NCBI GenBank assembly: GCA_023515745.1 | Contig: JALECJ010000255.1 | Location: 1,002,001 to 1,066,000, forward strand | From: Amoeboaphelidium protococcarum | Lineage: Eukaryota > Aphelidiomycota > Aphelidea | DNA: 64,000 bases | Direction: 5' to 3' | Part shown: positions 20,594 to 36,193 of the stretch, one piece after another | Layout: every line of letters starts with the position of its first letter | How positions within the stretch are numbered: position 1 is the stretch's first letter | Made by a program: the position numbers and the translations under genes | The notes under the pieces: model-generated | Database searches by the model: none | Told to the model about the DNA's origin: nothing | Seen by the model: only the letters and a program-made list of their open reading frames with translations

Positions 20594-23500
20594 CGCCGAA
20601 CTGAGTCGAGTGATATGAACTAAGAGAAGGAATTTTCACCGGATGCATCTTTTCTGGAGCGCATTTCTACTGTCTTAGCTTAGAGCAACGATGATATTGA
20701 TTGGAAATCATCGTGGCTATATGACCCTGGGTCAATTGACTTCATCACTTGCCGATAAGATTGGCTTTTGAATGAGTCTAGATGTTAAGTTAACAGCTTT
20801 GGACTAGTGTAAGGTCCTGGCACCAAAGTTTCTTCTATTGGCACTATAGTAGTCTCTTTCAATGATGGTGAAGGCGATTGTCGTGTCGCTTAGTTTCATG
20901 ATGTCTGTTACTCACCGTAATATAGGTTTAATCTGGTTCCAGGTGGTAAGCTAGCCCAGCAAGGTTTTCGATAAGTATTAGATGACAAAGGACTGGAAGT
21001 TTTCAAAGACGGAAAGAAAATTCTGTCTGGTTAACTGTTGCGTAATGGATTAGTATTGCTAGACATAACAGTGCTGTCTCCAGGCGTGTGCGATCTAGAT
21101 TCGCTTACGAACTCGATAATTAGTGCTGTTAATGTTCAGGGATCTCAGCCTCTCTCGCAAATGGATCTTCATGTTGTCCTGGGCCATGTCAACTTCTCAT
21201 GTGTCCGATCTATGTTTAAAATGAACTACTTTGAGAACTGGAACATAGACGAAGATTCCATGGACGTTAGGCTGAACTAGTAGGACTGTGATGTCTGTGT
21301 ACAATCAAAATTTGTTAAAGCTTCGTATTCGGCTGGTGATTCTAAATCCTTACGATCATCTCAGTTGCTGGAGCTCTTACATGTTGATTTAATTGGCCCA
21401 ATCTAAGTCATGTCTCTTAATAGACAAAACTATGTCCTTGTTGTACAAGATGATTATTCTGGGTATACCTCAGTGCGTCTGTTGAAAGCTAAAAGCGACG
21501 CGTCTGTTGAGCTTCGTCGTTTGTGTGCAAAATAGTGCAATCTGTTAGAGAAGTCAGTAAAGATCATTCGGTGCGACCGTGGTCGTGAGTTTCTGAATGC
21601 TGTTATCTCGGACTGGTGCGCAGACTTGGGAATCGTGTTAGATCTGACCCCCGGCTATACTCCAGAGAGAAATGGTGTTGTAGAGCGCTGCATTCGTACC
21701 CTCGTAGAGCGCACTAGATCTTTCCTGCTTGATAGTCAAAGTCCTAATTTTCTGTGGGGTTTTGCTATGGAATCTGCTGCGTATATGCAAAATCGGGTGC
21801 TGACTAGTGGGCGCAATCGCGCTGGATAATTGAAGTGTACGCCCTATGAAGTATTTTTTGGAAAGAAGCCTAAGTTATCGCATATCATTCCATGGGGAAG
21901 TATGGTTCATTACTTTGTACCGAAGGAGAAGCGTGTTGGTAAATTCAAATTCTCGTCCACGTCTGCCTTAGGTCGTTTGGTTGGATATAGTGACTCCGAT
22001 AAAGATTTTATTGTTCTACCGCAGCATTCACGGTCAGTAGTACCTGTTAGCTACTAATCTGCTGTAGCTGCTATGTAGTCCAATCTTACTGATGCTGCTG
22101 GATTTGAAGATTATAACTTCTTGACAACTGCTATAGATGAGCAGTCAGTGTCTAATGGTTCAAACTGCATATAGTTTGATGTTATGCCCAGCTAGGGTGC
22201 TGAGGGACATTCCAGCTAAAGTGCTGAGACGCATGCTGCAAGTGGTGACTAGAGTGTCACGTATGCGTCAAATGACTTATTGACCAGCTAAAGCGCTGAG
22301 AGGCATGTTGAAAGTGGTGACTAGAGTGTCACCTATCCGTTAAGTGACTTGTTGACCAGCTAAAGTGCTGAAAGAGATCTCAACGATAGTAATGATATTG
22401 CCGCTAGTGAATGCAACTAGAGCGGAGTAAAAGTAGTAGAGCAATAATCCATTAGTTACAGTGATGATGAAGAGCACATTCACATAGGTGAGCCTAACCC
22501 ATATGCTGTCGAGCCTAAAGCGGCCTTGAGTGGTGAGTTAGATGGCCAGACCGTTAGGCAGCTTAGCACATCTGAAAGAGATGGTGCAATCAGTGGCCCT
22601 GAAGGCTTGCCGGTAACTGAGAGCATGTCTGAAGATTATGATGATTGGCCAATTCCTACTTTCTCCAATGTTTCTATCTCCGATGTTACTCCTTCTAAGT
22701 AACACCTTGCTCATTTGATGGAAGCCAACGATAGTGCCGTTGTGCTTAGTCATCTGACATCTTGGATTCATGCAGTAGATGACCACCATTGGTTTGATTG
22801 GGACGAGATTGTGAGTCTGTCAACGCTACTAAGTCCAGATTCGCGTCATATTCCTCAAACGTACAGAGAGGCTATGACTTTGCCCGATAGCAGCTTCTGG
22901 TAAGAAGCTGTAGACTCAGAGTGGGGTAGTATGCTCAAGAATGAAACATTTGAACGGTGCGTGCTCCCACCAGGTAGAAAGGCACTACCGTGTCGTTGGG
23001 TTTTTAAGATCAAGATCAAGTCTGATGGTACTATAGAGCGTTACAAGGCGCGTCTTGTCATCAAAGGTTTTAAACAGGTTTATGGTCTAGATTTCTTTGA
23101 TACGTTTGCTCCGACCCCAAAGAACAGCACCGTCAGGTTAGTTCTATCAGTAGCAGCCCACTTAGATATGGAACTACATCATGCTGATGTGTCCACGGCT
23201 TTCCTCAATGGAGATCTCGAAGAGGAGATCTATGTAATTGCTCCAGATGGTACTCCTCTTGCAGGCGAGGTCCTGAGACTAAAGAAGAGTGTATATGGTT
23301 TAAAGCAAGCTCCTCGTCAGTGGAATAAGAAGCTGCACGAAACTCTTGTGGGACTTGGCTTTAAACGTTGTCATTCCGATAATTGCCTATATACTCGCAT
23401 TCATCAAAACAGATTGTTCTTGCTACTGATTTATGTCGATGATTTAGTTCTTGCTTGTAAGTCAATTGCTCAGATTTAAGAAGTGAAGTAGTAGCTGAGG

Positions 23501-24472
23501 AAGTCTTTTGACATTCATGATCTCTAGGAGCTTGAGTACTTGACTGGCATCCGTATTAAAAGAGATCGCAGTAAAAGATAGATTGTGCTGGATTAAGAAA
23601 CCTACTGTAAGAAGATCCTACAACGCTTCAAATTTGAAGACTGTGCACCTGCCCCTACTCCTATGTCAAAGCGCATGGAAGTGGATAACGAAAAGTTTTC
23701 TGATATTTAGCAATATCGTGCAATAATTGGTAGCATCATGTACTTGATGGTCGGCACGCGTCCTGATTTGGCGTATGCAGTTAGTGAACTTTCCAGGTAC
23801 TGTTCATCTCCTGGCCTTAGTCATTGGAGTGCGCTTAAGCGGCTTCTACGCTATATTGCTGGTACTAGTGATTATTCGTTGGTTATCGATGGTTCCTCTT
23901 ATGATGCCCTGATACCAAGAGTATATGTAGACTCAGATCATGCTGGCGACCTGCTAACGCGTCGTTCTGTGTCTGGTTATGTTGTGAAGCTCTGTAACTG
24001 TGCTATAATTTGGAAATCAAAGTTGTAGCCTTAAACTGCTTTAAGTTCCACAGAGGCGGAGTATTATGCTGCATTCTTTGCGGGTTAAGAGATAGTTTGG
24101 CTCAAAGAATTGATGAAGGAAGCCGGCATCAGACGATTACTATCTGAGGTTTCTATTAAAAGTTCTGATCTGTTCTGTTAGAATGTTCAAAGGCACCCGT
24201 TTGACTCAACGGTTGTTTTTGAAGATAATGAGGCTTGCATCAAGATTGCTAAGAATCCAGAGAAGTTCTAGCGTACGAAACATATAGAGGTTCGATATCA
24301 CATACTACGCGAATGGGTTGAGAAGAAGATAATTCATTTTGAACATATCAGCTCTAACCTTTAGATTGCTGATCTGCTGACAAAGCCTGTTTGCAGAACG
24401 ATACTGAATAGACATCTGGCGTCACTTGGCATTGTATCTAGTTAGTCTCTTTACTCTGAAAGGTCCTAGTGA
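20594..24472 (+). CDS. pol: Retrotransposon Pol (protease, integrase, RT, RNase H), in frame after a single UGA
   Basis: 1,292 codons in the same frame as gag. Protease active-site region WLYDPGSIDFIT near residue 43 (Asp present, but DPG instead of the usual DSG). Integrase: H...GH...CDVC zinc motif, then catalytic Asp in HVDLIGP, Asp in CDRGREF and Glu in NGVVER. Reverse transcriptase: WVFKIKIKSDGTIERYKARLV, LKQAPRQW and YVDD near residue 948. RNase H: DSDHAGD, SSTEAEYYAA, EDNEAC. An acidic linker with 72-bp repeats separates integrase and RT. An ATG at 20615 could start a separate ORF, but it is only seven codons after the UGA, so readthrough is the simpler model. Ends TAG TGA. Confidence 0.92.
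22213..22356 (+). repeat. Two 72-bp tandem repeats inside pol (24-residue units)
   Basis: Units at 22213-22284 and 22285-22356, with a third partial copy after 22357. They encode near-identical 24-residue units starting SQSAE and ending DLLT in the linker between integrase and reverse transcriptase. Some Gln codons in the units are UAR. Confidence 0.85.
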
Positions 24473-24499
24473 TGAGGTCATGCTCAGAATAAGGGAGCG

Positions 24500-24660
24500 T
24501 GTTGGGTTTTATGTTCTGTCGCTAACCTTAACCGTCGTCTCGGATAAGGAGAAATTTGCTACGCCACTTTGTTTCTTGATCTTTGATCAATAGAGCTCAG
24601 CCACACGGCACGTATACTATTTAATTGACTTTTATCTATTCTATTTTGATTATTCTAACA
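24500..24660 (+). repeat. Right LTR (161 bp)
   Basis: Identical to the left LTR. Followed directly by the TSD copy TCATC at 24661-24665. Confidence 0.95.
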
Positions 24661-24793
24661 TCATCAAATAAAGTGTCTATGGTATGAGTCAAGACATCGT
24701 AGACGCAGTCAATGCAGCCAAATTGAAAATCACGTCTAATGTGATAAATGCCACAACAAGTATGTCAAAAATAACGTATTAAATCCTTATTAA

Positions 24794-25975
24794 TCAAACT
24801 TCAGGTCCAAAAACTTCGCCGAGCATAAAGGATTGCAATTTCTAGTACTAAATCTTGGGTAGCAAATTGCGCTTATACCAAATGACAAATCCAACGACAC
24901 TCACCAAAAGACAGCTACAAACTACGGTAAGACCAATAATCCAGCCAGTTTTCTTATTCGACGTAGCATTGATCTGCTACAATGTTTCTTCAAATGCCTT
25001 TTAGCCTATCTTCCTTGGCTCTCAACCACGGGAAGTTTAAAGTCATCATATGGAATCATCTTAGACAATTACATTAAAGGGTCTTGAGAGTCATACACTT
25101 GAATCTGTAAATGTCTAAATTTCGCGCTATAATCATTATGGCCAACAGCATACACAGCTGGATAATTCTCAGGCATTTCTTTCTCCGCAAGAGCATTGAC
25201 GTGATCATACACTATTCTAACTAGCTTAGAATCAGAATAAGAGTTCCCAAGTGTGAAATGACGCTTCACAGCACCAAATGACTTAGGGACACCGGACTTC
25301 CAAAAATCATCCGCCGCAGCAACCCACTAGCCATCGCTGTTCTTTTTAACCATAATCTACAGTGCTTCTAATTTCAAGAACCCATCGCAGATATTAGAGT
25401 CTCTTTTATACGTTCCATACAGATATGTCTCGCAAACAAACTCGCAAAGACGTCCTTTCAGCCCGCTCCTGACGCAGGTGCCATTCAACGCGTCCATTTA
25501 TACCGTGATTTACCTATGAAGATCAACCACGCTCTCATGGGAATATTCTCCAGTTGAATTGAACGGATCTCTTAGTCTAAATTACGCGATAGTGTTAGCA
25601 TCTTCTTGATTCTACGTTTAGGATACAATGCTAAACGATTATTCTACCTGTGGCGGCTAGTCAAAAAAAAACAAACGTCTCCATGCGTTCTACATTAGGA
25701 CTTAAATCTGAATATTTAAATTGAATCTCATCAATATTCGGTGTATGGTAACTAGGTGCAGAATGATCATCAGAATGATATGGATAGTAAGAGGGTTCAT
25801 AGTAAGGCCTTGAGAAGAGCGTATCAATAGGCTAATTATCTCGCATCACAGTCATAGCAATTTCACGACTTGGGAAGCGACTCTCATTGTACTATACTAG
25901 AGAATCATGATAAGCAACCAGAATTGAGTCCTACGCGTATACCAGTCCTTGGAATAGAAGCAACTAAAATATCAT
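24794..25975 (-). CDS. Uncharacterised type I membrane glycoprotein-like protein
   Basis: Model: exons 25694-25975, 25073-25656 and 24794-25013 (361 aa). Introns are 37 bp (GTAGAA...GACTAG, after a T9 tract) and 59 bp (GTAATT...CCAAG). Both are needed to keep the frame. An N-terminal signal peptide (MIFQLLLFQGLVYA) precedes a Tyr/Ser-rich stretch and a Cys-containing extracellular region (LNGTCVRSGLKGRLCEFVCETYLYG). One transmembrane helix near the C-terminus (GWIIGLTVVCSCLLVSVVGFVIW) is followed by a basic tail. I do not recognise the family. The 37-bp intron is the shortest here; indel errors are the alternative explanation. The copia element lies 130 bp past its 3' end. Confidence 0.5.
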
Positions 25976-26270
25976 TTTAATACTAACTTTAATTTAAGAA
26001 TTCGATATTATATGAATTGCTGAAAAATTTAAAAGTGCCGATTACGGTTAAAACGCCGACCGCAGGGGTATTAGTTAGTGGCGCTCCCAGGAGTCGCCCA
26101 CCATTGTCGCCCTTTTTCCAATCTATTAGTGGTAAGAATGAGAGTAATCGCAGATACAACGTTAGATGGGGGATTGAAAAAAAACTAAATATATTTTGTG
26201 CTAGTTGATTATTAGCTTGGTAGAATTGCACTCAGCATAAGCGACAGTAATATTTGGATGTTCTAGAAAC
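25976..26270. other. Intergenic region with a GC-rich, hairpin-forming patch
   Basis: Between 26030 and 26115 the sequence is markedly richer in G and C than its surroundings. It contains an inverted repeat around GGCGCTCC/GGAGTCGCC and ends in a T-run (CTTTTTCC). It could be a small structured RNA, but it matches no RNA family I know. Confidence 0.3.
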
Positions 26271-26644
26271 ATGTCTTCACAAGGATGCCAACAGTGTGAA
26301 CTTGAGCGTAAAATGGTCCGCAGAACTTTCGCTAGTAATAAATCAGACATGTAATTCAAGTAAGCAAACTATTCTCGTATCAAGCCTTTTATTACAATCA
26401 TAGTCTGTTATATTATTATGCGTCTTTCTGTGGCAACAATGAATCAACTATTTTCACATTAGAGTCCGATAAATGGATGCATCACGCGACTATATCCGTT
26501 CTAAAATGGAACAGAGTAAAGCAACCTGCGCGTTATGTTCTATTCAAAACAGCTTCAACATCGTTTGTAAAATTTAAAAGTAAGAATATTAGAAGCTTGA
26601 CAAACATCATTCAAAATTTTCATTCACTGATATCACTACAGTAT
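26271..26644 (+). CDS. Possible small spliced gene, function unknown (3' end unresolved)
   Basis: ATG at 26271, then 89 coding bases and a plausible 44-bp intron (GTAAGC...CATAG, 26360-26403) leading into a frame that stays open past 26600. The predicted start MSSQGCQQCELERKMVRR has a C-x2-C pair. The frame runs into the 3' end of the oppositely oriented AN1 gene, so the end is uncertain. No family recognised; a chance ORF is possible. Confidence 0.25.
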
Positions 26645-26875
26645 TCACATAGCCACTTTAACGCCAGCAGTCTTTTCCTTCAACAACTTGGCTTCATTGC
26701 GCTAAAAGTGTGCAGCCTTACACTAATCAATGTTGGCACAAGCATGAGCCTCAACAGTGCGGTGACGACTACAGAATGACGCGCTACAAAACTTGCAATC
26801 ACCAACGATTTTTGCAGGCTTGCTCTGACAATCAGCAAAAGCACACAACTTTTTACTCTTAATCGTGTCAGTCAT
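26645..26875 (-). CDS. Small AN1-type zinc-finger protein
   Basis: 76 aa. One AN1 finger: CAFADC, then CKFCSASFC, then HRTVEAHAC, giving the zinc ligands C-x4-C ... C-x2-C-x4-C-x2-H ... H-x-C. A basic helix with KCKAAHF-like spacing follows (QCKAAHFQRNEAKLLKEK). Fungal homologues of this size act in stress and ubiquitin-proteasome responses. Two internal UAG codons are read as Gln. ATG 26873-26875, TGA 26645-26647. Confidence 0.8.
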
Positions 26876-27028
26876 TGATAAATAATTTTCACTTATTACA
26901 GTAGATAGAGCTTGAAGGAAGAAAAGATGAATATATATTAATATTGACTCGCTGATATAGAAAGGATCAATCAGGCTAAATTTAGAAATAACAGATCTAT
27001 AAAAAGTATCATTATGATCGTCAATCAT

Positions 27029-27701
27029 TCAGAGAGAATCGTGCTACTCTGCAGCATCGTCAGTGACAAAGGATGATGGAGCTTGCTCAATCTTGCTAAT
27101 AGGCGCGACAGGAATTGATGGAATAGCCTCAATCTTCTGTTGCGGAGGAGGCCTCATCGACTCGGTAGCCATTCGGGATATCAAGATCATTGCACCTTCA
27201 ATAACGGCAAGGAATGTACCACCAACTACAGCAGCAGTAAGAGCAGTCTTTGGTCCACCTCTAATCGCAAGACATCCGCCTGTAAGAGTACCTGAAAGAA
27301 TGCTATTCCACGGATCTTCCTTTCTTCTCATGTAAGCCAAAGAGCAATCAAACGCGCTAAACATTCCACCCCAGACGGCAAAGTTGCCACCAAGCACGGG
27401 AGCTCTCGATTTTACGGCAGACAGAGCACCCAAAAATCTTTCTCCCTACATGATCATTTAACAAAAGAATATTATTATATCATTATTATCTAGTCCATTG
27501 ATTTAATCTTACCTTTGGCGAATTTTTCGCGCCTTTAACACCGTGCCAGATACCACCACCGATAGCACCAAGTGCAAATGCACCTCCCAAATCATCCAAT
27601 ATTCTCCAAGGACTACATCAAAATATAAGTCAAATATAATAATAATACAAAAAACAATCTTACCAAGGATCGCGTCCATGCTCAATAGTATTCTATGCCA
27701 T
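27029..27701 (-). CDS. TIM17: Mitochondrial import inner membrane translocase subunit Tim17
   Basis: Three exons: 27664-27701, 27513-27612 and 27029-27445 (introns 51 and 67 bp); 184 aa. Core subunit of the TIM23 presequence translocase. After splicing, the diagnostic [30 protein letters not shown] appears, with the conserved Cys formed across the first junction (TG|T). Four hydrophobic segments with G-rich motifs follow ([25 protein letters not shown]). The C-terminal tail is Pro/Gln-rich. The TAG after DDAAE is Gln, and the real stop is TGA five codons later. Confidence 0.93.
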
Positions 27702-27920
27702 TATTACAAATGTATATAAAAGAAATCGTCAGATCAGTGTACTATCCACTGCTAATCACACAAAAGAGGTAAAAGAGAAAAAACGTGAAAACTCGAGATC
27801 AATGATGAAATCGGCAACTACAAGTCATACATGCCAGACCTAATTTTCGATTTAAATTCTGTACTACCAAGTACGCGATTCATATAGATAAAATATGTAG
27901 AATCAAAGAATATATTACAT

Positions 27921-29410
27921 TCATGTTGTTGTTCCGATAGAACAAAGGTTTCCGATCGGGAGGCAACCAAAGTATTGACACGCAGGACACAGCTGTTTAG
28001 CATCCTGAACTCCGTAGAACGCCCTAAAGATGAGCACGTAAAACAAAACTATCATACTCATTCCGATGACAAAGAGGATAGATTTCCTCACAAACGGACT
28101 CAACTTGGACCATCTCCACATTGTTCTATTCCTTCCTACATCATCGTTGCGCTGTGAAGTCAACTTCCATGACACTGAAGGCAGGAATGCCAGTGAGCCG
28201 AACAATCCCATAAAGAATCCTCCAATGTGCGAAAAGTTGTCCACGCCTGGTATTAAACCAAGTGCGAAAGACACTATAATCATGGCAAGTAGTTTGGCCA
28301 ACTCAATCCATGGCTTTCTCAACACTCGCCAATTCTGAAGTAGATCTATCAGTAGCACAGCGACGATGCCAAATAACGCGCCACTGCATCCCACTGAAGG
28401 ATTAGACTCGATGCCAAACGCGCCGCCAAATGCAAATCCAAACACTCCACTCAACAGGTAGATTGGTGCTATTCTGTACCAGCCAAATACTCTTTCCAAG
28501 TAGGTGCAAGTAGTCAACTAAAAACTAAAGTTAATCAGTATATGCAACAGACCTCCATGAAGGAATATCGGAGCAATAAAGCGATACCTACAACAACAAT
28601 ACGCATGAATAAGATAAGATATCACAAAGATATTTAATTAAGCATACCATTAGTCTGGCTATTAACCGTCAGCAAGAGGACACAGATCCTGGAGAGAGCA
28701 TGTGGTACTTCCATTGGAGCTGATGCCCCTGGGGCACTCAAAGAATTGACCATTCAAGGTGCTGTTCTTCATACATGGCACAAAACGCGCTCCTAATCTG
28801 ATGAGAGTAAAGGCTGATGGCCCAATCAAGATATTGAATGGACTAGTCTGTATCAGCTCACCTGTCAGCTACTGATTTCTAACAAAAGCCACAATCATGA
28901 GGACCACCTGTACCACCGATACAGTCCATATAAACCAAGGGCGAAATCGCGGATTCTGTCTTCTATTCACCTGTCGCCTAACCGAAGCATCATTTATATC
29001 AATTAATGGCCTGTGTTTGGCTTTCCTCTATGAAGTAGGTATATCTGGAAGTTGTTTATCACTTGCCACCCCACCAAACTGACCATCATCGTATTATTAT
29101 CGCACAGGAGATCTCAGCCTGACACTTTGCTAATCTTCATTCCAAAAGTTGCGCGCAATTGCCTCATCCGAAAATGTATCATTACTATCATCGCGTCTCA
29201 TACGACTCCTATCTTCTCCATCTGGCACTATTTCATCAAGCTGATAATTACTACACATTATTTTAAACTAAAATTTAAGTCAAATTACTTATTGCGACAT
29301 TTAATCAAGTCTACTAACCTTTGCGAGTGTTTCAAATTATACTGATCGTCACCTCCGTAATAAGACAATGGAGCTTCATCATCGTCATCAATATTCTGCT
29401 GGTAATTCAT
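27921..29410 (-). CDS. Rhomboid-family intramembrane serine protease
   Basis: Exons 29319-29410, 28648-29250 and 27921-28587 (introns 68 and 60 bp); 453 aa. A hydrophilic N-terminus of ~130 residues is followed by a first helix (WFIWTVSVVQVVLMIVAF), a long lumenal loop with Cys (FECPRGISSN, TCSLQDLCPLADG), then QWYRFIAPIFLHGGLLHILIN. The catalytic serine lies in GCSGALFG and the histidine in FSHIGGFFMG, so both residues of the dyad are present. The topology (N-terminal extra helix plus six-helix core and a C-terminal helix) resembles secretory-pathway rhomboids. Splicing at TG|G restores W in QWYRF. Confidence 0.9.
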
Positions 29411-29593
29411 ATCTCCTGCCTAATACAGAGATAATGCAATTGAATTAAAAGAGCAATGTTAATCAAATAGTAATCAGCAATATGAAAATAAAAAATCAGA
29501 CTTAAAAATAGCAAGTTTTATTCCAACACAACGTTAAACCACACGTTCAAACACACACACTTATATAGATCCACGTTCAGTTCAATCATATAA

Positions 29594-30863
29594 TCACTTG
29601 GATTTTTCACCGTTTGCAGCATCAGTTGCACCTGCACCAGATTACTGCTGGGTAGCTGAGGCATTAGCGTGCTAGTTCCAGCTCAAATAGCTGTGGTCTC
29701 CCAGTTTACGCGGTGATACATACTGCTTGATTAAGAAGATGATACCCAGGAATAGACAGATACAACCGACAACCATGTAGGCAACACCCAGGAATGGATT
29801 CTTACCACCAAGCCAAGACGTGGTGCTCAACACAATACCTTTGGTGCCGGAGAAGTAAGAGGTTGGGAAATTGTACTCGATATCAATCTGATAGCTACCT
29901 GGTTGCAAATCATCAGCCGTATTCTTACCATACAACTTTCTAAATGTTGGCAGGCCAGCGGTTCTCATCCACACTTGGAAATGTTCATCAGTCTGAGGAT
30001 TAAAGATCATCTGGGATGGATCAGTTGAACCAACAACGGCAGCCCAGGTGCTTCCATTCAACGATTTGCCTTCAATTCTTCTATTTGCCCAATTTCTAGG
30101 TGGCGCAATCTTATCCAATGGCATAGAGGTGAGAGCATACTTGCTCTAGTCTGAAGGCCAGCTGATGCCCTTCTCACTGAACGTGTAAGTCTCCGATGGG
30201 TTGGAGGCCTGTGAAATTCTAAAAGAATCAGCACCAGCGACAGGAGTACCAATAGTATCATTGAATTGACTGTTGGCAATGAGGCCACAAGGATAATAAA
30301 ATACATCGTTGGAAGCCTTGTCTAGAGGAGCACAATTAGTTGAGATGGAGGATGTATCAGCAGATCCCTTCAATTAAGTAGCATCGACACTCTTGACATA
30401 ATTTCTATGATTCTGATAAAAGTTTGTAAGGCGATAGTAAAGGAAGACGGGAGCCTTGAAAGTGGAGTCGACATTAAACTAAATCGAGCAAGTACTAGTA
30501 GCAGAATTGTATCTCCACGCAGTAATAGGTGATTTATCGCTGACTGCAGTAAAAGTGCTAGGTGCATTAATACAGTCAGTGTAATCAAAAGATAATTCCT
30601 GGACACTATTACTGGTAACGTAAAGACCAGCTCCAAGGGGTACAAATATCAGACCAATGATAAAAAATGTGGGTAGCACAGTGCGGGGAGTAAGAATAGG
30701 CTACCAGGCCTTCAATCTTTACTGTTTAAAGGCAGTATCTACAGAGAGCGATGGGTGAATAAAATAATTATGACATTATGATAGCGATATTAATCTTACT
30801 AGCAGGCTTTCTAGATCTTATTTTTGATCCAGTCGCTGTATCCTTGACAGATTCTGCCATCAT
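29594..30863 (-). CDS. CDC50: CDC50/LEM3-family subunit of P4-ATPase lipid flippases
   Basis: Exons 30800-30863 and 29594-30738 (61-bp intron); 402 aa. Beta-subunit needed for export and activity of phospholipid flippases. Splicing creates the family motif RKPANTAFKQQRLKAWQP, in which one Gln of KQQ is TAA and the Gln of AWQP is TAG: direct evidence for the code. TM1 is [20 protein letters not shown]; the ectodomain contains [33 protein letters not shown] and [11 protein letters not shown]2 is [17 protein letters not shown]. Paired ATG codons at the start; I chose the first. Confidence 0.95.
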
Positions 30864-31551
30864 GTCCGCTGTTGTTATTTCAAAAGCTTTTCTTTTAGTC
30901 CACACAAAGAGAGATCCTGAAGAAATTAAGAATGAAAATGCAATGAGGAGAGACAAACGGATCAACAACAATTGTTTGAGCACGAGAAAGGGAGAGGGGA
31001 AGTGATTAGTGTAAAACACGAGAAACGTTTGTATCTGGACTTAAACTCGTCTTTTTATTATCCAAGCTGGGAATAGCATGTGTCTTGCGTAAAAGCATGA
31101 AGCATTGAGACACGTTTATAATGAATTTGACGTTTAACACTCTCGATTGATGTTGAGACCAACATTAAGCTTTTCACCTGATTCATGGCGTTTCACAATA
31201 GTGATTGCTTTAACTAAACTACGAATCTGTCTCAAGGTAGACAATTACGTCTATTGCAGTTGCCTAGAGATTGGCATTATTTAAAAATGGCATTTACGAG
31301 GATTTGACCAATGATTTTAGATACCGCATTGACTAAAAGGTATTAAATGCGTCGTGACTAAGTGGCTATTTTTATGGTTCTCATCTCGTAGCTATAAAGT
31401 ATGAAACACGATCTATTTTTGAGTATATCTGGTTGTTAATATTGCATTATTAATATCTAGCCTTTATTATAATTTTAGTCAGTAGACTCTGCCTAAGAAT
31501 TCATTTCATTAAGCTGACACATCATTAATCCACTTAGTTTACAATATCAAT
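30864..31551. other. Intergenic region, nothing recognised
   Basis: 688 bp between the divergent CDC50 and Rim15-like genes. AT-rich; no RNA gene or domain-bearing ORF seen. Confidence 0.5.
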
Positions 31552-36168
<4,617 letters not shown>

Positions 36169-36193
36169 TTATTTCTGGCGTTTTAGAAGAACA

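Larger units (their letters stand above)
19411..24660 (+). mobile_element. Complete Ty1/copia-type LTR retrotransposon
   Basis: 5,250 bp bounded by 161-bp LTRs (19411-19571 and 24500-24660) that start TG and end CA. It is flanked by a 5-bp direct repeat TCATC at 19406-19410 and 24661-24665, the target-site duplication. Domain order gag, protease, integrase, reverse transcriptase, RNase H defines the copia superfamily. A short purine tract AAGGGAG precedes the right LTR. I see no standard primer-binding site (TGG start) after the left LTR. The two LTRs are identical by eye, so insertion was recent. It uses UAR codons as Gln throughout, so it is adapted to this host's code. Confidence 0.95.

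Noticed and set aside
24666-25400. Forward open frame after the right LTR starting MSQDIVDAVNAAKLK
   Set aside because: It is the antisense of the membrane-protein gene for most of its length and shows no conserved motif.
25650-25700. Homopolymer T9 frameshift in the membrane-protein gene
   Set aside because: A 37-bp GT...TAG intron ending just after the T9 tract restores the frame exactly at a codon boundary, so I model an intron and report the doubt as a finding.
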